Shown: positions 1 through 9,270, numbered from the stretch's first letter. The stretch is DNA of 64,000 bases from an uncultured Muribaculaceae bacterium (GCA_910586565.1 CAJUIT010000002.1:1-64000), one strand, 5' to 3'. A program made the numbers and translations. The notes: generated by a model not told the origin, from the sequence alone.

Positions 1-19
1 CCGTTCCCGAAAGCGAGTG

Positions 20-51
20 CAAAGTTACACCTTTCCCCGATTCCCTCCAAA
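20..51 (-). promoter_or_regulatory. Bacteroidota-type promoter pointing out of the left edge
   Basis: Read on the minus strand there is TTTG (48-51), a 20-base spacer and TAACTTTG (20-27), a full match to the Bacteroidota housekeeping sigma consensus TTTG/TAnnTTTG. Transcription would start near base 13 and run out of the window, so a minus-strand gene very probably lies just to the left. The gene itself is not visible. Confidence 0.7.
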
Positions 52-475
52 TTTTTACCCAAAAATCTTTCCTAAAAATATGCTTTTTAACATAAATAGG
101 GCAAAAATGCCCCTCAGAGGCTCATTTTCGGGGTTCATAAAGCACTTTTGAGGGATAAAATTCCGTTTAGACAATTGCAAAAAAAATATTCGCGCACACT
201 AATCCTTAAACAAGGAAACAGAAAATTGCCTCATAAAGTTTATTAACGGGTGAACAAAAACAGCTCTTTCTGCACTCAAAAAACTTTACGCATCTCCGAA
301 AAAATTTCAACTGCCCGAAAAATTCAGCATCTTTCCCGATTAAAAACAGCTTCGATTGGCACATTCCAAACCAAATTTGTAACTTCGTGATTGGTCTCTG
401 CACCTATTACATCTGCCGCAAGCACAAAAAAAATTGCAACGCGAGCAGAAAAATACCATAAAACCACACGATTTA
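52..475. other. AT-rich intergenic leader region
   Basis: About 420 bases without a credible gene; short frames here lack family features. It separates the divergent left-edge promoter from the DUF1460 gene. A weak plus-strand promoter candidate is TTG (356-358), a 21-base spacer and TAACTTCG (380-387), one base off the consensus, which would give a leader of about 80 bases before the ATG at 476. Nothing else is recognised. Confidence 0.5.
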
Positions 476-1384
476 ATGTTCAGAAATACCTCATCCCGTC
501 TAATTTCCGGCCTCGCCATCCCGTCATTCCGCCGCATATCTGCCCTCCTCCTCTTTTTATTTATGTGCGCGCACGCGCATAACGCCGCCGCTCAGGAAAT
601 AAATTTCCACAACGAGGCCTCCGACACCACACGAATCACAAAAATATTAATTGATGAATGCAACCATCCCGACCGCGGCAATGCCGCCCGTCTGGCTCGT
701 CTGTTCATCGATACCCCCTACATTGGCGGAACACTCGAAGGGGATAGCATCGAAACTCTTCGGGTGAATATCGACGAATTCGACTGCACCACTTTTGTTG
801 AGACCGTGGCCGCCTTGGCAATAACGGCAGGAGAACGTCGCCAATCGTGGCATGATTTTGCCTATAACCTCCGTCGCTTGCGCTATCGCAACGGCGAAAC
901 CGACGGATATGCCTCGCGTCTGCATTATATAAGCGACTGGATTCTCAACAACTCTTCGCGCGGAACCGTGAAAGAATTAACCGGCAACTACAATTCAACG
1001 CGCTATGAGGTTAAAACGCTCGATTTCATGTCGTCGCATCGCGAATCCTACCCGGCGCTTGCCGATTCGGCTAATTTTGCTGCCATTAGAAACATCGAAT
1101 CGGGATTCAGCAATCACCGCTACCCTATTCTGAAACCATCGGCTCTAAAAAACAAGCAGTTTGTTGAATCGCTGCGCGACGGCGACATCGTGTTTTTCTG
1201 CACCGCCTCCAAAGGGCTCGATGTTACGCATGCGGCAATAATCGACATGTCCGACGGCACCCCTCGTCTCATTCACGCCTCATCGAAAAGCGGGAAAGTG
1301 ATTCTCGACCCCCTCACGCTGAGCGAATATGTTCACCGCAACCGCTCAGCCGGAATCCGGGTAGTGCGCCTCGTCACCGACTGA
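476..1384 (+). CDS. secreted DUF1460 family protein (NlpC/P60-like fold amidase/peptidase)
   Basis: 302 residues from the ATG at 476. An upstream TTG at 434 is open in frame, but the ATG places a normal signal peptide at the N-terminus: basic residues, hydrophobic core LLLFLFM and an Ala-rich cleavage region near residue 39, so the product is exported. Cys104 in FDCTTFVE and His252 in DVTHAAI are the likely catalytic pair of the papain-like fold known for DUF1460; a further His267 lies in LIHASS. The family is described as N-acetylmuramoyl-L-alanine amidase-like, acting on the cell wall or its fragments; the exact bond cut is not determined here. It stands alone and ends at a shared terminator opposite eno. 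Confidence 0.85.
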   Translation: MFRNTSSRLISGLAIPSFRRISALLLFLFMCAHAHNAAAQEINFHNEASDTTRITKILIDECNHPDRGNAARLARLFIDTPYIGGTLEGDSIETLRVNIDEFDCTTFVETVAALAITAGERRQSWHDFAYNLRRLRYRNGETDGYASRLHYISDWILNNSSRGTVKELTGNYNSTRYEVKTLDFMSSHRESYPALADSANFAAIRNIESGFSNHRYPILKPSALKNKQFVESLRDGDIVFFCTASKGLDVTHAAIIDMSDGTPRLIHASSKSGKVILDPLTLSEYVHRNRSAGIRVVRLVTD

Positions 1385-1430
1385 CACTATAATAACCCTC
1401 ACTCCAATTCTCCATCCCCAACTCAAGCAT

Positions 1431-1471
1431 ACAAAAAAAACGGCTGCCCGACGGGCAACCGTTTTTTTTCT
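1431..1471. terminator. bidirectional intrinsic terminator between the DUF1460 gene and eno
   Basis: A ten-base stem with one mismatch (1441-1450 with 1452-1461) is flanked by an A8 run on the left and a T8 run on the right, so it can stop transcription from both convergent genes. It lies about 50 bases after the plus-strand stop and about 20 bases after the enolase stop. Confidence 0.85.
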
Positions 1472-1491
1472 ATTATACCTAAGCCGGAATA

Positions 1492-2784
1492 TTATTCGGC
1501 ACGTTTGGTCTTTTTGCCGTAGCCATACTGAGCGGCAGCACCGAGTTCCTCTTCGATGCGGAGGAGCTGGTTGTACTTGGCCATACGGTCGGAACGCGAT
1601 GCAGAACCGGTTTTGATCTGGCCGGCGTTGGTTGCAACAGCGATGTCGGCGATGGTAGCATCCTCAGTTTCGCCCGAACGGTGCGAGATAACTGCGGTGT
1701 AGCCGTTGCGCTGAGCGAGCTCAACTGCACGGAGAGTTTCGGTGAGCGAACCAATCTGGTTAACCTTAACGAGGATTGAGTTGGCGCAGCCTTCCTCGAT
1801 ACCACGCTTGAGGTACTTAACGTTGGTTACGAACAGGTCATCACCTACGAGCTGGCAACGGTCGCCGATCATGTCGGTGAGAATCTTCCAACCTTCCCAG
1901 TCGTTTTCTGCCATACCGTCTTCGATTGAGTCGATGGGATATTTGGCAACGAGGTCTTTGAGGAACTCAGCCTGCTGGGCAGAGGTGAGCTTGGGAGCGT
2001 CGGCACCCTGTTTCCAGGTGTAGTCGTAAACGCCATCCTTGAAGAATTCCGACGAAGCGCAGTCGAGACCGATGGTAACATCCTTACCGGGCTTGTAGCC
2101 GGCGAGCTCGATAGCCTTGATGATTACGTTGAGAGCGTCCTCAGTACCGTCGAGATTGGGAGCGAAACCACCTTCGTCACCAACAGCGGTTGAAAGGTTG
2201 CGTTCTTTCAAAACTTTCTTCAGGTTGTGGAACACCTCGGTGCCCATGCGGATACCTTCACGGAACGAAGTTGCGCCGATGGGGCGAATCATGAATTCCT
2301 GGAAGCAGATGGGAGCGTCGGAGTGAGCACCACCGTTGATGATGTTCATCATGGGAACGGGGAGCACGTAGGTGTTGCAGCCACCGATGTACTTGTAGAG
2401 GGGAAGGTCGAGGTAGTTGGCGGCAGCCTTGGCAACTGCAAGCGAAACGCCGAGGATGGCATTTGCGCCGAGGTTGCTCTTAGTTTCAGTGCCGTCGAGT
2501 TCGAGCATCTTCTCGTCGATTGCAATCTGGTCGAGAGCGCTCATACCCTTGAGAGCTTCGGCGATGGGGCCGTTCACATTGGCAACTGCCTTAAGAACGC
2601 CTTTGCCCATGTAGCGGTTCTTGTCGCCGTCGCGGAGCTCGAGAGCTTCGTTAACGCCGGTCGAAGCGCCCGAGGGAACTGAGGCACGACCGAAAGCGCC
2701 GCTTTCAAGAATCACATCAACTTCAACTGTGGGGTTGCCACGAGAGTCGAGAACTTCACGACCGATAATTTTTTCAATTTTCAT
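1492..2784 (-). CDS. eno: enolase (phosphopyruvate hydratase)
   Basis: 430 residues, the usual length of bacterial enolase. It interconverts 2-phosphoglycerate and phosphoenolpyruvate in glycolysis in the cytoplasm. Visible marks are the N-terminal SGASTG loop (residues 39-43), GGAHSDAP, the metal and catalytic stretch VGDEGGFAPN, the metal ligand region GDDLFVTN, the family signature ILVKVNQIGSLTET with the catalytic lysine, and SHRSGETED, which contacts the substrate phosphate. The tail ends in a basic KKTKRAE. It is monocistronic, with a TAACTTTG box on the minus strand at 2993-3000 that would give a 5' leader of about 200 bases. Confidence 0.98.
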   Translation of the reverse strand: MKIEKIIGREVLDSRGNPTVEVDVILESGAFGRASVPSGASTGVNEALELRDGDKNRYMGKGVLKAVANVNGPIAEALKGMSALDQIAIDEKMLELDGTETKSNLGANAILGVSLAVAKAAANYLDLPLYKYIGGCNTYVLPVPMMNIINGGAHSDAPICFQEFMIRPIGATSFREGIRMGTEVFHNLKKVLKERNLSTAVGDEGGFAPNLDGTEDALNVIIKAIELAGYKPGKDVTIGLDCASSEFFKDGVYDYTWKQGADAPKLTSAQQAEFLKDLVAKYPIDSIEDGMAENDWEGWKILTDMIGDRCQLVGDDLFVTNVKYLKRGIEEGCANSILVKVNQIGSLTETLRAVELAQRNGYTAVISHRSGETEDATIADIAVATNAGQIKTGSASRSDRMAKYNQLLRIEEELGAAAQYGYGKKTKRAE

Positions 2785-3270
2785 AATTTTATTGCTTAAA
2801 GCTTTATGGTTGTTTAAGTGTTTTGTGTCAGAGTTATTTTCAAACGGCTCAACGGCTGCTGCAACCGTTTCTACTTAGGAATCACCCTTGTGCGCTCCTG
2901 AAAAGGTCGACACCGAGCGGGAAACTCACCCCGCCAAACCGCTGCCGATTCATTTTTGTCGAGCCGCAGAGGTTGAACAGAACTCAGCGCTGCAAAGTTA
3001 CTAAAATTTCGGCTAATTCACATTTTTAACTTACTAAAGATTTTGCTTTTAACTACTAAAAAAATCTACAAAAAGTTACGCTACCATGAAACGCCCTACC
3101 CCGTAGTAGCTCTCACTTCCCATGCCCTAATAAAGACTCTCATACGCGGCTTTACGCCTAACCACCAATCTCATCCCCGGAAAAAGAGAAAACGACGACG
3201 ACAGCGAAACTCATCAATCCTGCGACACAAGAGAAAACATACAAACTACCGAAAGAAAAGATGCGTAAAA
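2785..3270. other. eno leader and promoter region; remainder without recognised features
   Basis: This stretch of nearly 490 bases holds the untranslated leader of eno and its probable promoter. Between about 3030 and 3270 the DNA is A-rich on the plus strand and contains only short frames with no recognisable domain. I see no RNA gene or repeat in it. Confidence 0.5.
2993..3000 (-). promoter_or_regulatory. probable eno -7 box
   Basis: On the minus strand TAACTTTG matches TAnnTTTG exactly. The -33 element at a 20-base spacing is poor (AATG rather than TTTG), so the assignment rests on the -7 box and its position upstream of eno. Confidence 0.5.
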
Positions 3271-3310
3271 CAAACAGAAACCGCGCCGGAAAATCCAACG
3301 CGGTTTCTGC
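3266..3310 (-). terminator. terminator of the ribosomal protein cluster
   Basis: On the minus strand an 11-12 base perfect stem (3299-3310 with 3275-3285) with a 13-base loop is followed by TTTGTTTT. It begins 21 bases after the rplQ stop codon and ends the long translation operon. Confidence 0.85.
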
Positions 3311-3331
3311 TTTCGATATGTGAAGTTATTC

Positions 3332-3817
3332 TTATTCAGCTTTAGCTTCTTCAGCTGCAGGAGCTTCGGTAGCGGGAGCCTCTGCGGCAGGGGCAGCAGC
3401 TTTTTTGCTGCGGCGGGTGCGGGTAGCCTTCTTTGCAGCCTTCTCCTTGAGCATGTTTTCGTTGTAGTCAACCAGCTCGATGAAGCAAGTCTTGGCATTG
3501 TCGCCCAGACGGTTACCGGTCTTGAGAATGCGGGTGTAGCCTCCGGGACGCTCTGCAATTTTCTGAGCGATTTCGCGGAACAGCTCGTTAACGGCTTCCT
3601 TGTTCTGGAGGTAAGAGAAAACAAGGCGGCGGTTAGCCATTGAATCGTTCTTTGCGCGGTTGATCAGCGGCTCAGCGTAAACGCGAAGAGCTTTTGCCTT
3701 TGCCAATGTGGTGAAAATTCTCTTGTGTGTGATAAGAGAAATGGTCATGTTGGCGAGTAAGGCATCGCGGTGAGCTTTCTTGCGCGAAAGATGGTTGAAA
3801 GATTTATTGTGTCTCAT
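3332..3817 (-). CDS. rplQ: 50S ribosomal protein L17
   Basis: 161 residues with the typical N-terminus MRHNKSFNHLSRKKAHRDAL. The first 120 residues or so cover the whole conserved L17 core (E. coli L17 is 127 residues). The remainder is an added tail: a basic stretch (KKATRTRRSKK) followed by Ala/Pro/Glu repeats (APAAEAPATEAPAAEE). Such low-complexity tails are common on Bacteroidota L17 and are unlikely to change the ribosomal role. Last gene of the cluster, 8 bases after rpoA, followed by a strong terminator. Confidence 0.97.
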   Translation of the reverse strand: MRHNKSFNHLSRKKAHRDALLANMTISLITHKRIFTTLAKAKALRVYAEPLINRAKNDSMANRRLVFSYLQNKEAVNELFREIAQKIAERPGGYTRILKTGNRLGDNAKTCFIELVDYNENMLKEKAAKKATRTRRSKKAAAPAAEAPATEAPAAEEAKAE

Positions 3818-3825
3818 CGTTGTTA

Positions 3826-4818
3826 TTACTCTTTGTCTAATTTATACTTTGAAATATCCATTCCGAACGACAGACCGAGATTGGCCAGAAGTTCGTCGAG
3901 CTCGGTAAGCGATTTCTTACCGAAGTTGCGGAATTTAAGGAGGTCTGTCTTATTGAACACCACGAGTTCACCAAGTGTCTCAACCTCGGCGCTCTTCAAG
4001 CAGTTGAGCGCGCGAACCGACAGGTCCATATCAACCAGTTTGGTTTTGAGCAGCTGACGCATGTGGAGAATCTCCTCGTCAAACTCCTCTGTTCCGTCGG
4101 TTTCGGTTGTCTCGATGGTAATCTTCTCGTCGGAGAAGAGCATCAGGTGATAAATCAGAATTTTGGCTGCCTCCTTCAGGGCTTCCTTCGGGAGAATTGA
4201 ACCGTTAGTGGTGATTTCAATAATCAGCTTTTCGTAGTCGGTTTTCTGGTCAACGCGGAAGTTTTCAACTGCATACTTCACGTTTTTGATGGGAGTGTAG
4301 ATTGAGTCGATTGCCAGAGTCTGGATATCCTGGATTTCAATCTGGTTCTCATCGGCAGGCACCCATCCGCGACCCTTGTTGATGGTCACTTCAATCGTGA
4401 AACCCGCGTTGGGATCCAAATGACAAATGACCTCCTCGGGATTGAGGACCTCGAAGCCCGAAAGGGCTTTGCCAATGTCACCGGCCTTGAACACCTCCTG
4501 ACCCGACACCGTGATGGTAGCCTTCTCCGTTTCGGCATCTTCGGTCACCTGCTTGAGGTCAACCTTCTTGAGGTTAAGGATAATGTTGGTAACATCCTCC
4601 TTAACGCCCGGAATGGTATCAAACTCGTGTTTCACGCCGTCGATTTTGATTGCCGAGATGGCATAGCCCTCGAGCGACGAGAGCAAAACGCGACGCAAAG
4701 CGTTTCCGACTGTGATACCATAGCCCGGTTCCAAAGGCTTGAACTCGAATTTGCCGTAGAAGTTGTTAGCTTCTAACATCACAACCTTGTCAGGTTTTTG
4801 GAATGCTAAAATAGCCAT
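3826..4818 (-). CDS. rpoA: DNA-directed RNA polymerase subunit alpha
   Basis: 330 residues. The N-terminal domain (about residues 1-230) contains the dimerisation and assembly core with TVGNALRRVLLSSLEGYA. The C-terminal domain (from about 255) has the helix-hairpin-helix segment RALNCLKSAEVETLGEL and LLKFRNFGKKSLTELDE, which contacts upstream DNA and activators. It sits between rpsD and rplQ, the standard alpha operon order, with spacers of 20 and 8 bases, so it is co-expressed with ribosomal proteins. Confidence 0.98.
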   Translation of the reverse strand: MAILAFQKPDKVVMLEANNFYGKFEFKPLEPGYGITVGNALRRVLLSSLEGYAISAIKIDGVKHEFDTIPGVKEDVTNIILNLKKVDLKQVTEDAETEKATITVSGQEVFKAGDIGKALSGFEVLNPEEVICHLDPNAGFTIEVTINKGRGWVPADENQIEIQDIQTLAIDSIYTPIKNVKYAVENFRVDQKTDYEKLIIEITTNGSILPKEALKEAAKILIYHLMLFSDEKITIETTETDGTEEFDEEILHMRQLLKTKLVDMDLSVRALNCLKSAEVETLGELVVFNKTDLLKFRNFGKKSLTELDELLANLGLSFGMDISKYKLDKE

Positions 4819-4838
4819 GGATCTTAGTTTAATAATGA

Positions 4839-5444
4839 TTATTTAGAATACAACTCGACGATAAGCTGCTCCTTGATATTTTCGGGAATATCCTCGCGGG
4901 TGGGAACATGCAGGAGCTTGCCGCTCTTTGTGCTCTCATCCCATTCGAGCCAGGGATATTTGCTGTGGTTGAAACCGGCAAGTGCGTCGGCAATAACCTC
5001 GAGAGATTTCGATTTTTCGCGAACACCGATCACGTCGCCTGCCTGTACGGCATAGGAGGGGATGTTCACAACGGCGCCGTTCACTGTCACGTGCTTGTGG
5101 AGAACGAGCTGACGGGCAGCTGCACGGGTGGGAGCGATGCCCAGACGGTAAACAACGTTGTCCAGACGGCCTTCGAGAAGCTGCAGAAGAATCTCACCGG
5201 TAATACCCTTCATCGAAGAGGCTTTTTCGAAGAGATTGCGGAACTGACGCTCGAGAACGCCGTAGGTGTATTTTGCTTTCTGCTTCTCGCGAAGCTGAAT
5301 GCCGTATTCAGAAGTTTTGCGGCGACGGTTCTGACCGTGCTGACCGGGGGGGAAGTTGCGGCGGCTCAGGATTTTGTCTTCGCCAAAGATAGGTTCCCCG
5401 AATTTACGTGCGATTTTGGTCTTGGGACCTGTATATCTAGCCAT
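4839..5444 (-). CDS. rpsD: 30S ribosomal protein S4
   Basis: 201 residues. S4 binds 16S rRNA early in small-subunit assembly and helps keep decoding accurate. The start MARYTGPKTKIARKFGEPIF is typical, and the S4 RNA-binding domain is seen at about residues 92-155 (RLDNVVYRLGIAPTRAAARQ). Cys residues of the zinc-binding S4 type are absent. The 132-base spacer to rpsK is longer than its neighbours and could hold the autogenous S4 control site known in other bacteria; that is inference. Confidence 0.97.
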   Translation of the reverse strand: MARYTGPKTKIARKFGEPIFGEDKILSRRNFPPGQHGQNRRRKTSEYGIQLREKQKAKYTYGVLERQFRNLFEKASSMKGITGEILLQLLEGRLDNVVYRLGIAPTRAAARQLVLHKHVTVNGAVVNIPSYAVQAGDVIGVREKSKSLEVIADALAGFNHSKYPWLEWDESTKSGKLLHVPTREDIPENIKEQLIVELYSK

Positions 5445-5576
5445 TTTTCGTTTTAATGTTTTATTTGTGTGATTTCTGCCCGGAGGGTAATCTCACGTAG
5501 CGCATCGGCGCTCACACCCATGAGCAGGTTATCTGATTAAGTGTCGCTGGTTGAATCAATGCGTTTTTACCGATGA

Positions 5577-5966
5577 TTATACGCGGCGACGCTTGGGAGG
5601 ACGGCAACCGTTGTGGGGAAGCGGAGTAACGTCGATAATCTCTGTTACCTCGATGCCCATGCCATGCACGGTGCGGATTGCCGATTCACGGCCGTTACCG
5701 GGACCCTTGACATAAGCTTTCACCTTGCGGAGACCCAGATCGTAAGCGACCTTGCCGCAATCCTGTGCTGCCATCTGAGCTGCATAGGGGGTGTTCTTCT
5801 TCGAGCCACGGAAGCCCATCTTACCTGCGCTTGACCAGGAAATAACCTGACCCTCGCTGTTGGCTAAGCATACAATGATATTGTTGAAGGAGGAGTGAAC
5901 GTGGAGCTGGCCGGCGGCATCAACTTTAACGTTTCTCTTCTTAGCTGCGACTGTTTTCTTTGCCAT
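5577..5966 (-). CDS. rpsK: 30S ribosomal protein S11
   Basis: 129 residues, the normal size. S11 lies on the platform of the small subunit near the mRNA exit region. Recognised by HVHSSFNNIIVCLANSEGQVISWSSAGKMGFRGSKK-like sequence and the strongly conserved C-terminus DVTPLPHNGCRPPKRRRV. The N-terminus is slightly extended and lysine rich. It follows rpsM after 30 bases and precedes rpsD, as in the alpha operon of most bacteria. Confidence 0.98.
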   Translation of the reverse strand: MAKKTVAAKKRNVKVDAAGQLHVHSSFNNIIVCLANSEGQVISWSSAGKMGFRGSKKNTPYAAQMAAQDCGKVAYDLGLRKVKAYVKGPGNGRESAIRTVHGMGIEVTEIIDVTPLPHNGCRPPKRRRV

Positions 5967-5996
5967 AATGCTAATGCTGTTATTACTGAAGCCCTA

Positions 5997-6377
5997 TTAT
6001 TTAGTGGCTTTCTTCTTGTTAGCGACTGTTTTCTTGCGGCCCTTGCGTGTGCGGGCGTTGTTCTTGGTGCTTTGACCGCGGACGGGGAGACCGATACGAT
6101 GACGGATACCACGGTAGCAGCCGATGTCCATCAATCGCTTGATGTTCAACTGAAGTTCGCTGCGCAGGTCACCTTCAACCTTATAATTTTCCTGGATAAC
6201 TTCACGAACCTTCGCGGCCTGTGCGTCGGTCCAGTCCTGAACCTTGATGTTAACATCAACGCCGGCTTTCTCCAGGATGGTCTTTGCGGCGCTCCGGCCG
6301 ATGCCGAAGATATAAGTCAAGGCGATTTCGCCTCGTTTGTTCTGGGGGAGGTCAACTCCCACGATTCTTACTGCCAT
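5997..6377 (-). CDS. rpsM: 30S ribosomal protein S13
   Basis: 126 residues. S13 forms bridges to the large subunit from the head of the 30S particle. Marks are MAVRIVGVDLPQNKRGEIALTYIFGIGRS at the start, the helix-two-turn-helix core, and RHRIGLPVRGQSTKNNARTRKG near the end with a basic tail reaching the P site tRNA. A 146-base spacer separates it from rpmJ; it includes a CAAAAGTA box (6407-6414) that could be a weak internal promoter on the minus strand. Confidence 0.98.
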   Translation of the reverse strand: MAVRIVGVDLPQNKRGEIALTYIFGIGRSAAKTILEKAGVDVNIKVQDWTDAQAAKVREVIQENYKVEGDLRSELQLNIKRLMDIGCYRGIRHRIGLPVRGQSTKNNARTRKGRKKTVANKKKATK

Positions 6378-6523
6378 AAAAAATTTTTGTTTCTCAATTT
6401 TTTTTGCAAAAGTAATAAATTTCAGGCAAATGTGAAAATATAAGCGCGCAACCCCATGGGCCCATTCATGAAGAATGGCCGATATCCTGACGGGAGCGAC
6501 TAATTTTCAACACCTTACGTCTA

Positions 6524-6640
6524 TTAACCTTGACGCTGTTTGTTTTTGGGATTTTTCTTGTTGATCACGTAGAGGCGACCCTTGCGGCGAACAATCTTGT
6601 CCTCGGGGGTGCGCTTCTTGATTGAAGCTCTTACTTTCAT
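6524..6640 (-). CDS. rpmJ: 50S ribosomal protein L36, zinc-free type
   Basis: 38 residues. Read from the sequence: it starts MKVRASIKKRTPEDKIVRRK and ends NPKNKQRQG, the invariant L36 ends. The four zinc ligands (Cys-x2-Cys, then Cys and His) of the usual protein are absent: the first pair is replaced in KKRTPED and the later positions in INKKNPKN. This is the C-minus paralogue form that works without zinc. It lies between infA and rpsM as expected. Confidence 0.95.
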   Translation of the reverse strand: MKVRASIKKRTPEDKIVRRKGRLYVINKKNPKNKQRQG

Positions 6641-6672
6641 GAGATTAATGAAACTATAGTTGTTTGAAATGA

Positions 6673-6891
6673 TTATTTGTAACGGAAAGCAATGCGGCCT
6701 TTGGTCAAATCATAGGGCGACATCTCCACTCTCACCTTATCACCGGGGAGAATCTTGATGTAGTGCATGCGCATCTTGCCCGAGATGTGGGCAGTGATTT
6801 CATGCCCGTTTTCCAGCTCCACGCGAAACATGGCGTTGGAAAGCGATTCAACGATTGTGCCGTCTTGTTCTATTGCCGATTGTTTTGCCAT
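6673..6891 (-). CDS. infA: translation initiation factor IF-1
   Basis: 72 residues, the family length. A single OB-fold (S1-like) domain with MFRVELENGHEITAHISGKM and IKILPGDKVRVEMSPYDLTKGRI, which binds the A site of the 30S subunit during initiation. The order map-infA-rpmJ-rpsM is the one common in Bacteroidota and Firmicutes. The spacer to map is 154 bases and has no clear hairpin. Confidence 0.98.
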   Translation of the reverse strand: MAKQSAIEQDGTIVESLSNAMFRVELENGHEITAHISGKMRMHYIKILPGDKVRVEMSPYDLTKGRIAFRYK

Positions 6892-7045
6892 ATATAATGA
6901 TCGGTTTTGAATTCTGAGTCGCCGCAGCGACCGTGTTTGTTACGATTGTTCTAAAGTGTGGATGACTTCAGCGTTGAGCCACAATTGCCAATCTCAATAC
7001 TCGCATATTTTCAGCAACTGCGAGGCGCTCCGTTTTACCCGCTGC

Positions 7046-7828
7046 CTAAATAAAGCGGTCGCCCAGAACCTCCTTCACGTAGTCGAAGGTTGTGAGCACG
7101 TCGGGCTCTCCGTCAAGCACTGCGATTGTGTGCTCGTAGTGAGCCGATGGCTTGCGGTCCTTTGTGCGGCACGTCCAGCCATCTTTCTCAATCACAATGT
7201 TGCGGCTGCCGAGGTTAATCATCGGCTCGATGCAGATGCACATGCCGTTTTTGATTAACGCTCCCGTGCCGCGACGGCCGTAGTTGGGAACTTCGGGATC
7301 CTCATGCATCTTGCGGCCTATGCCATGCCCACACATCTCGCGCACCACGGTGTAACCGCGACGCTCAACATAGGTCTGCACGGCATTGGCGATGTCGCCG
7401 ATGCGGTTCCCTTCACGACACACCTCAATACCCTTGTAGAGCGATTCCTTTGTGGTGCGCATGAGCTTCAACACATCCTCGCTGACCTCGCCAACAGGGA
7501 AAGTGTAGCACATGTCGCCATTATAGCCATTGAGCTCGGCAACAACGTCGAGTCCAACAATATCGCCTTCACGCAGCGAGTAGCTCGAGGGGAAACCGTG
7601 AACCACAACTTCATTGACCTCTATGCACACAGCTCCGGGGAAACCTCCGTAGCCGAGGCAGGCGGGACGCCCGCCGTTGTCAAGGATAAACTCCTTGGCC
7701 ACCGAATCGATTTTGTGGGTGGTGACACCGGGCTTCACCCATTTGGCCATTTCACCGAGCACACGGCTGGTGAGGTCGGCCGCACGGCGCATAAGTTCGA
7801 TTTCTTCCGGTGTCTTGAGGTAAATCAT
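7046..7828 (-). CDS. map: type I methionine aminopeptidase
   Basis: 260 residues. The enzyme removes the initiator methionine from new proteins. All five metal ligands of the family are present: Asp94 and Asp105 (GLDVVAELNGYNGD), His168 (GHGIGRKMHEDP), Glu201 (CIEPMINLGS) and Glu232 (HYEHTIAV); His78 in VVHGFPS is the conserved active-site histidine. No N-terminal zinc-finger extension, so it is the short type Ia form. It lies between secY and infA in the translation cluster. Confidence 0.98.
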   Translation of the reverse strand: MIYLKTPEEIELMRRAADLTSRVLGEMAKWVKPGVTTHKIDSVAKEFILDNGGRPACLGYGGFPGAVCIEVNEVVVHGFPSSYSLREGDIVGLDVVAELNGYNGDMCYTFPVGEVSEDVLKLMRTTKESLYKGIEVCREGNRIGDIANAVQTYVERRGYTVVREMCGHGIGRKMHEDPEVPNYGRRGTGALIKNGMCICIEPMINLGSRNIVIEKDGWTCRTKDRKPSAHYEHTIAVLDGEPDVLTTFDYVKEVLGDRFI

Positions 7829-7916
7829 CGTTCTTTAAAACTTCTCTTCATAAGGTCGCCTCGGCGGCGGGATTTTACCATCCCGCCCCGGGGCAACTCA
7901 AAAACTTCAGTTGATA

Positions 7917-9266
7917 TTAATAGGCACTGCCTGTGGTGCGGCCTTTGATTTTGCCGTCCTTCATCAGGCCGTCATAGTGGTGCATCATCAGGTGCGACTC
8001 AATCTGCTGCAGGGTGTCGAGAACCACACCTACCATAATCAGCAGCGAGGTGCCGCCGAAGAACTGGGCGAAGTTCTGGCTGATGCCGAAGCAGCGGGCG
8101 AAAGCGGGCAGAATTGCCACGATGCCCAGGAAGAGTGAGCCGGGAAGAGTGATGCGCGACATAATCGAGTCGAGATACTCAGCTGTTTTCTTGCCGGGTT
8201 TTACACCGGGGATGAATCCATTGTTGCGCTTCATTTCTTCAGCCATCTGAGTGGGACGCACTGTAATGGCGGTGTAGAAATAGGTGAAGGCTACGATGAG
8301 AACGAAGTAAACGGCGTTGTACCAGAATCCGTTGATGTCGGAGAAGGTGGCGAAGAAACCGCGTGAGCCTTCATTGGCACCGAAACCGGCAAGTGTGATG
8401 GGGATGAACATAATCGCCTGGGCGAAGATGATAGGCATCACACCGGCAGCGTTCACCTTCAGGGGGATGTACTGACGGGCACCGCCATATTGCTTGTTGC
8501 CAACAATGCGCTTTGCATACTGCACAGGCACCTTGCGGGTTCCCTGAACGAGCAGCACAGCACCGATTGTAACGGCAAACAGAAGCACAATTTCGACGAT
8601 AAACATAATCAGACCACCTTCAGAACCGGTCGATCCGGGCAGACGGCTTGTGAACTCGTAGAAGAGCGCGATGGGAAGGCGGGCAATGATGCCGACCAAG
8701 ATGATGAACGAGATACCGTTGCCGATACCGCGGTCGGTGATGCGCTCGCCAAGCCACATGATGAACATTGAGCCTGCTGCGAGGATGATGGTGAGGAATA
8801 TCACTGTCCAGATGCCCATTTCAACAGCACCGCCGGCGTTCACAACCTGCGAACGGAGGTTGTAGAGGTAGGCGGGACCTTGAACGAACAGAATCAGGAC
8901 GGTCAGATACCTCGTGTACTGGTTGAGCTTCTGACGACCGCTCTCGCCTTCACGCTGCATCTTCTGGAAAGAAGGGAGAACCATGCCTGCAAGCTGAATC
9001 ACGATGGATGCAGTGATGTAGGGCATGATACCCAACGCGAAGATGGAGGCCTGAGAGAAAGCACCTCCCGAGAACATATCCAACAGCTGCATCAGACCGC
9101 TGCGGTTGGTGAAGTTGGTCAGGGCGTCGAGGTCATTGGGGTTGATGCCCGGCAGAACCACATAACAGCCCAGACGGTAAACCAGCACCAAGAGAACGGT
9201 GATAGTGAGTCGCTGACGCAGCTCCTGAATCGTCCAGATATTTTTTAAAGTCTGAATGAATTTCAT
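7917..9266 (-). CDS. secY: preprotein translocase subunit SecY
   Basis: 449 residues with about ten hydrophobic membrane segments; the inner-membrane channel of the Sec export pathway. Marks are the N-terminal TIQELRQRLTITVLLVLVYRLGCYVVLPGI, the plug-region stretch, LGIMPYITASIVIQLAGMVLP in the second segment, and the cytosolic loop KRIVGNKQYGGARQYIPLKVN that contacts the ribosome and SecA. It follows rplO by 4 bases, the classic spc operon link between ribosomal proteins and export. Confidence 0.98.
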   Translation of the reverse strand: MKFIQTLKNIWTIQELRQRLTITVLLVLVYRLGCYVVLPGINPNDLDALTNFTNRSGLMQLLDMFSGGAFSQASIFALGIMPYITASIVIQLAGMVLPSFQKMQREGESGRQKLNQYTRYLTVLILFVQGPAYLYNLRSQVVNAGGAVEMGIWTVIFLTIILAAGSMFIMWLGERITDRGIGNGISFIILVGIIARLPIALFYEFTSRLPGSTGSEGGLIMFIVEIVLLFAVTIGAVLLVQGTRKVPVQYAKRIVGNKQYGGARQYIPLKVNAAGVMPIIFAQAIMFIPITLAGFGANEGSRGFFATFSDINGFWYNAVYFVLIVAFTYFYTAITVRPTQMAEEMKRNNGFIPGVKPGKKTAEYLDSIMSRITLPGSLFLGIVAILPAFARCFGISQNFAQFFGGTSLLIMVGVVLDTLQQIESHLMMHHYDGLMKDGKIKGRTTGSAY

Positions 9267-9270
9267 CGAA

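Noticed and set aside
2785..3331. Possible small genes in the eno-rplQ gap
   Set aside because: Short frames with no conserved start, composition or known domain.
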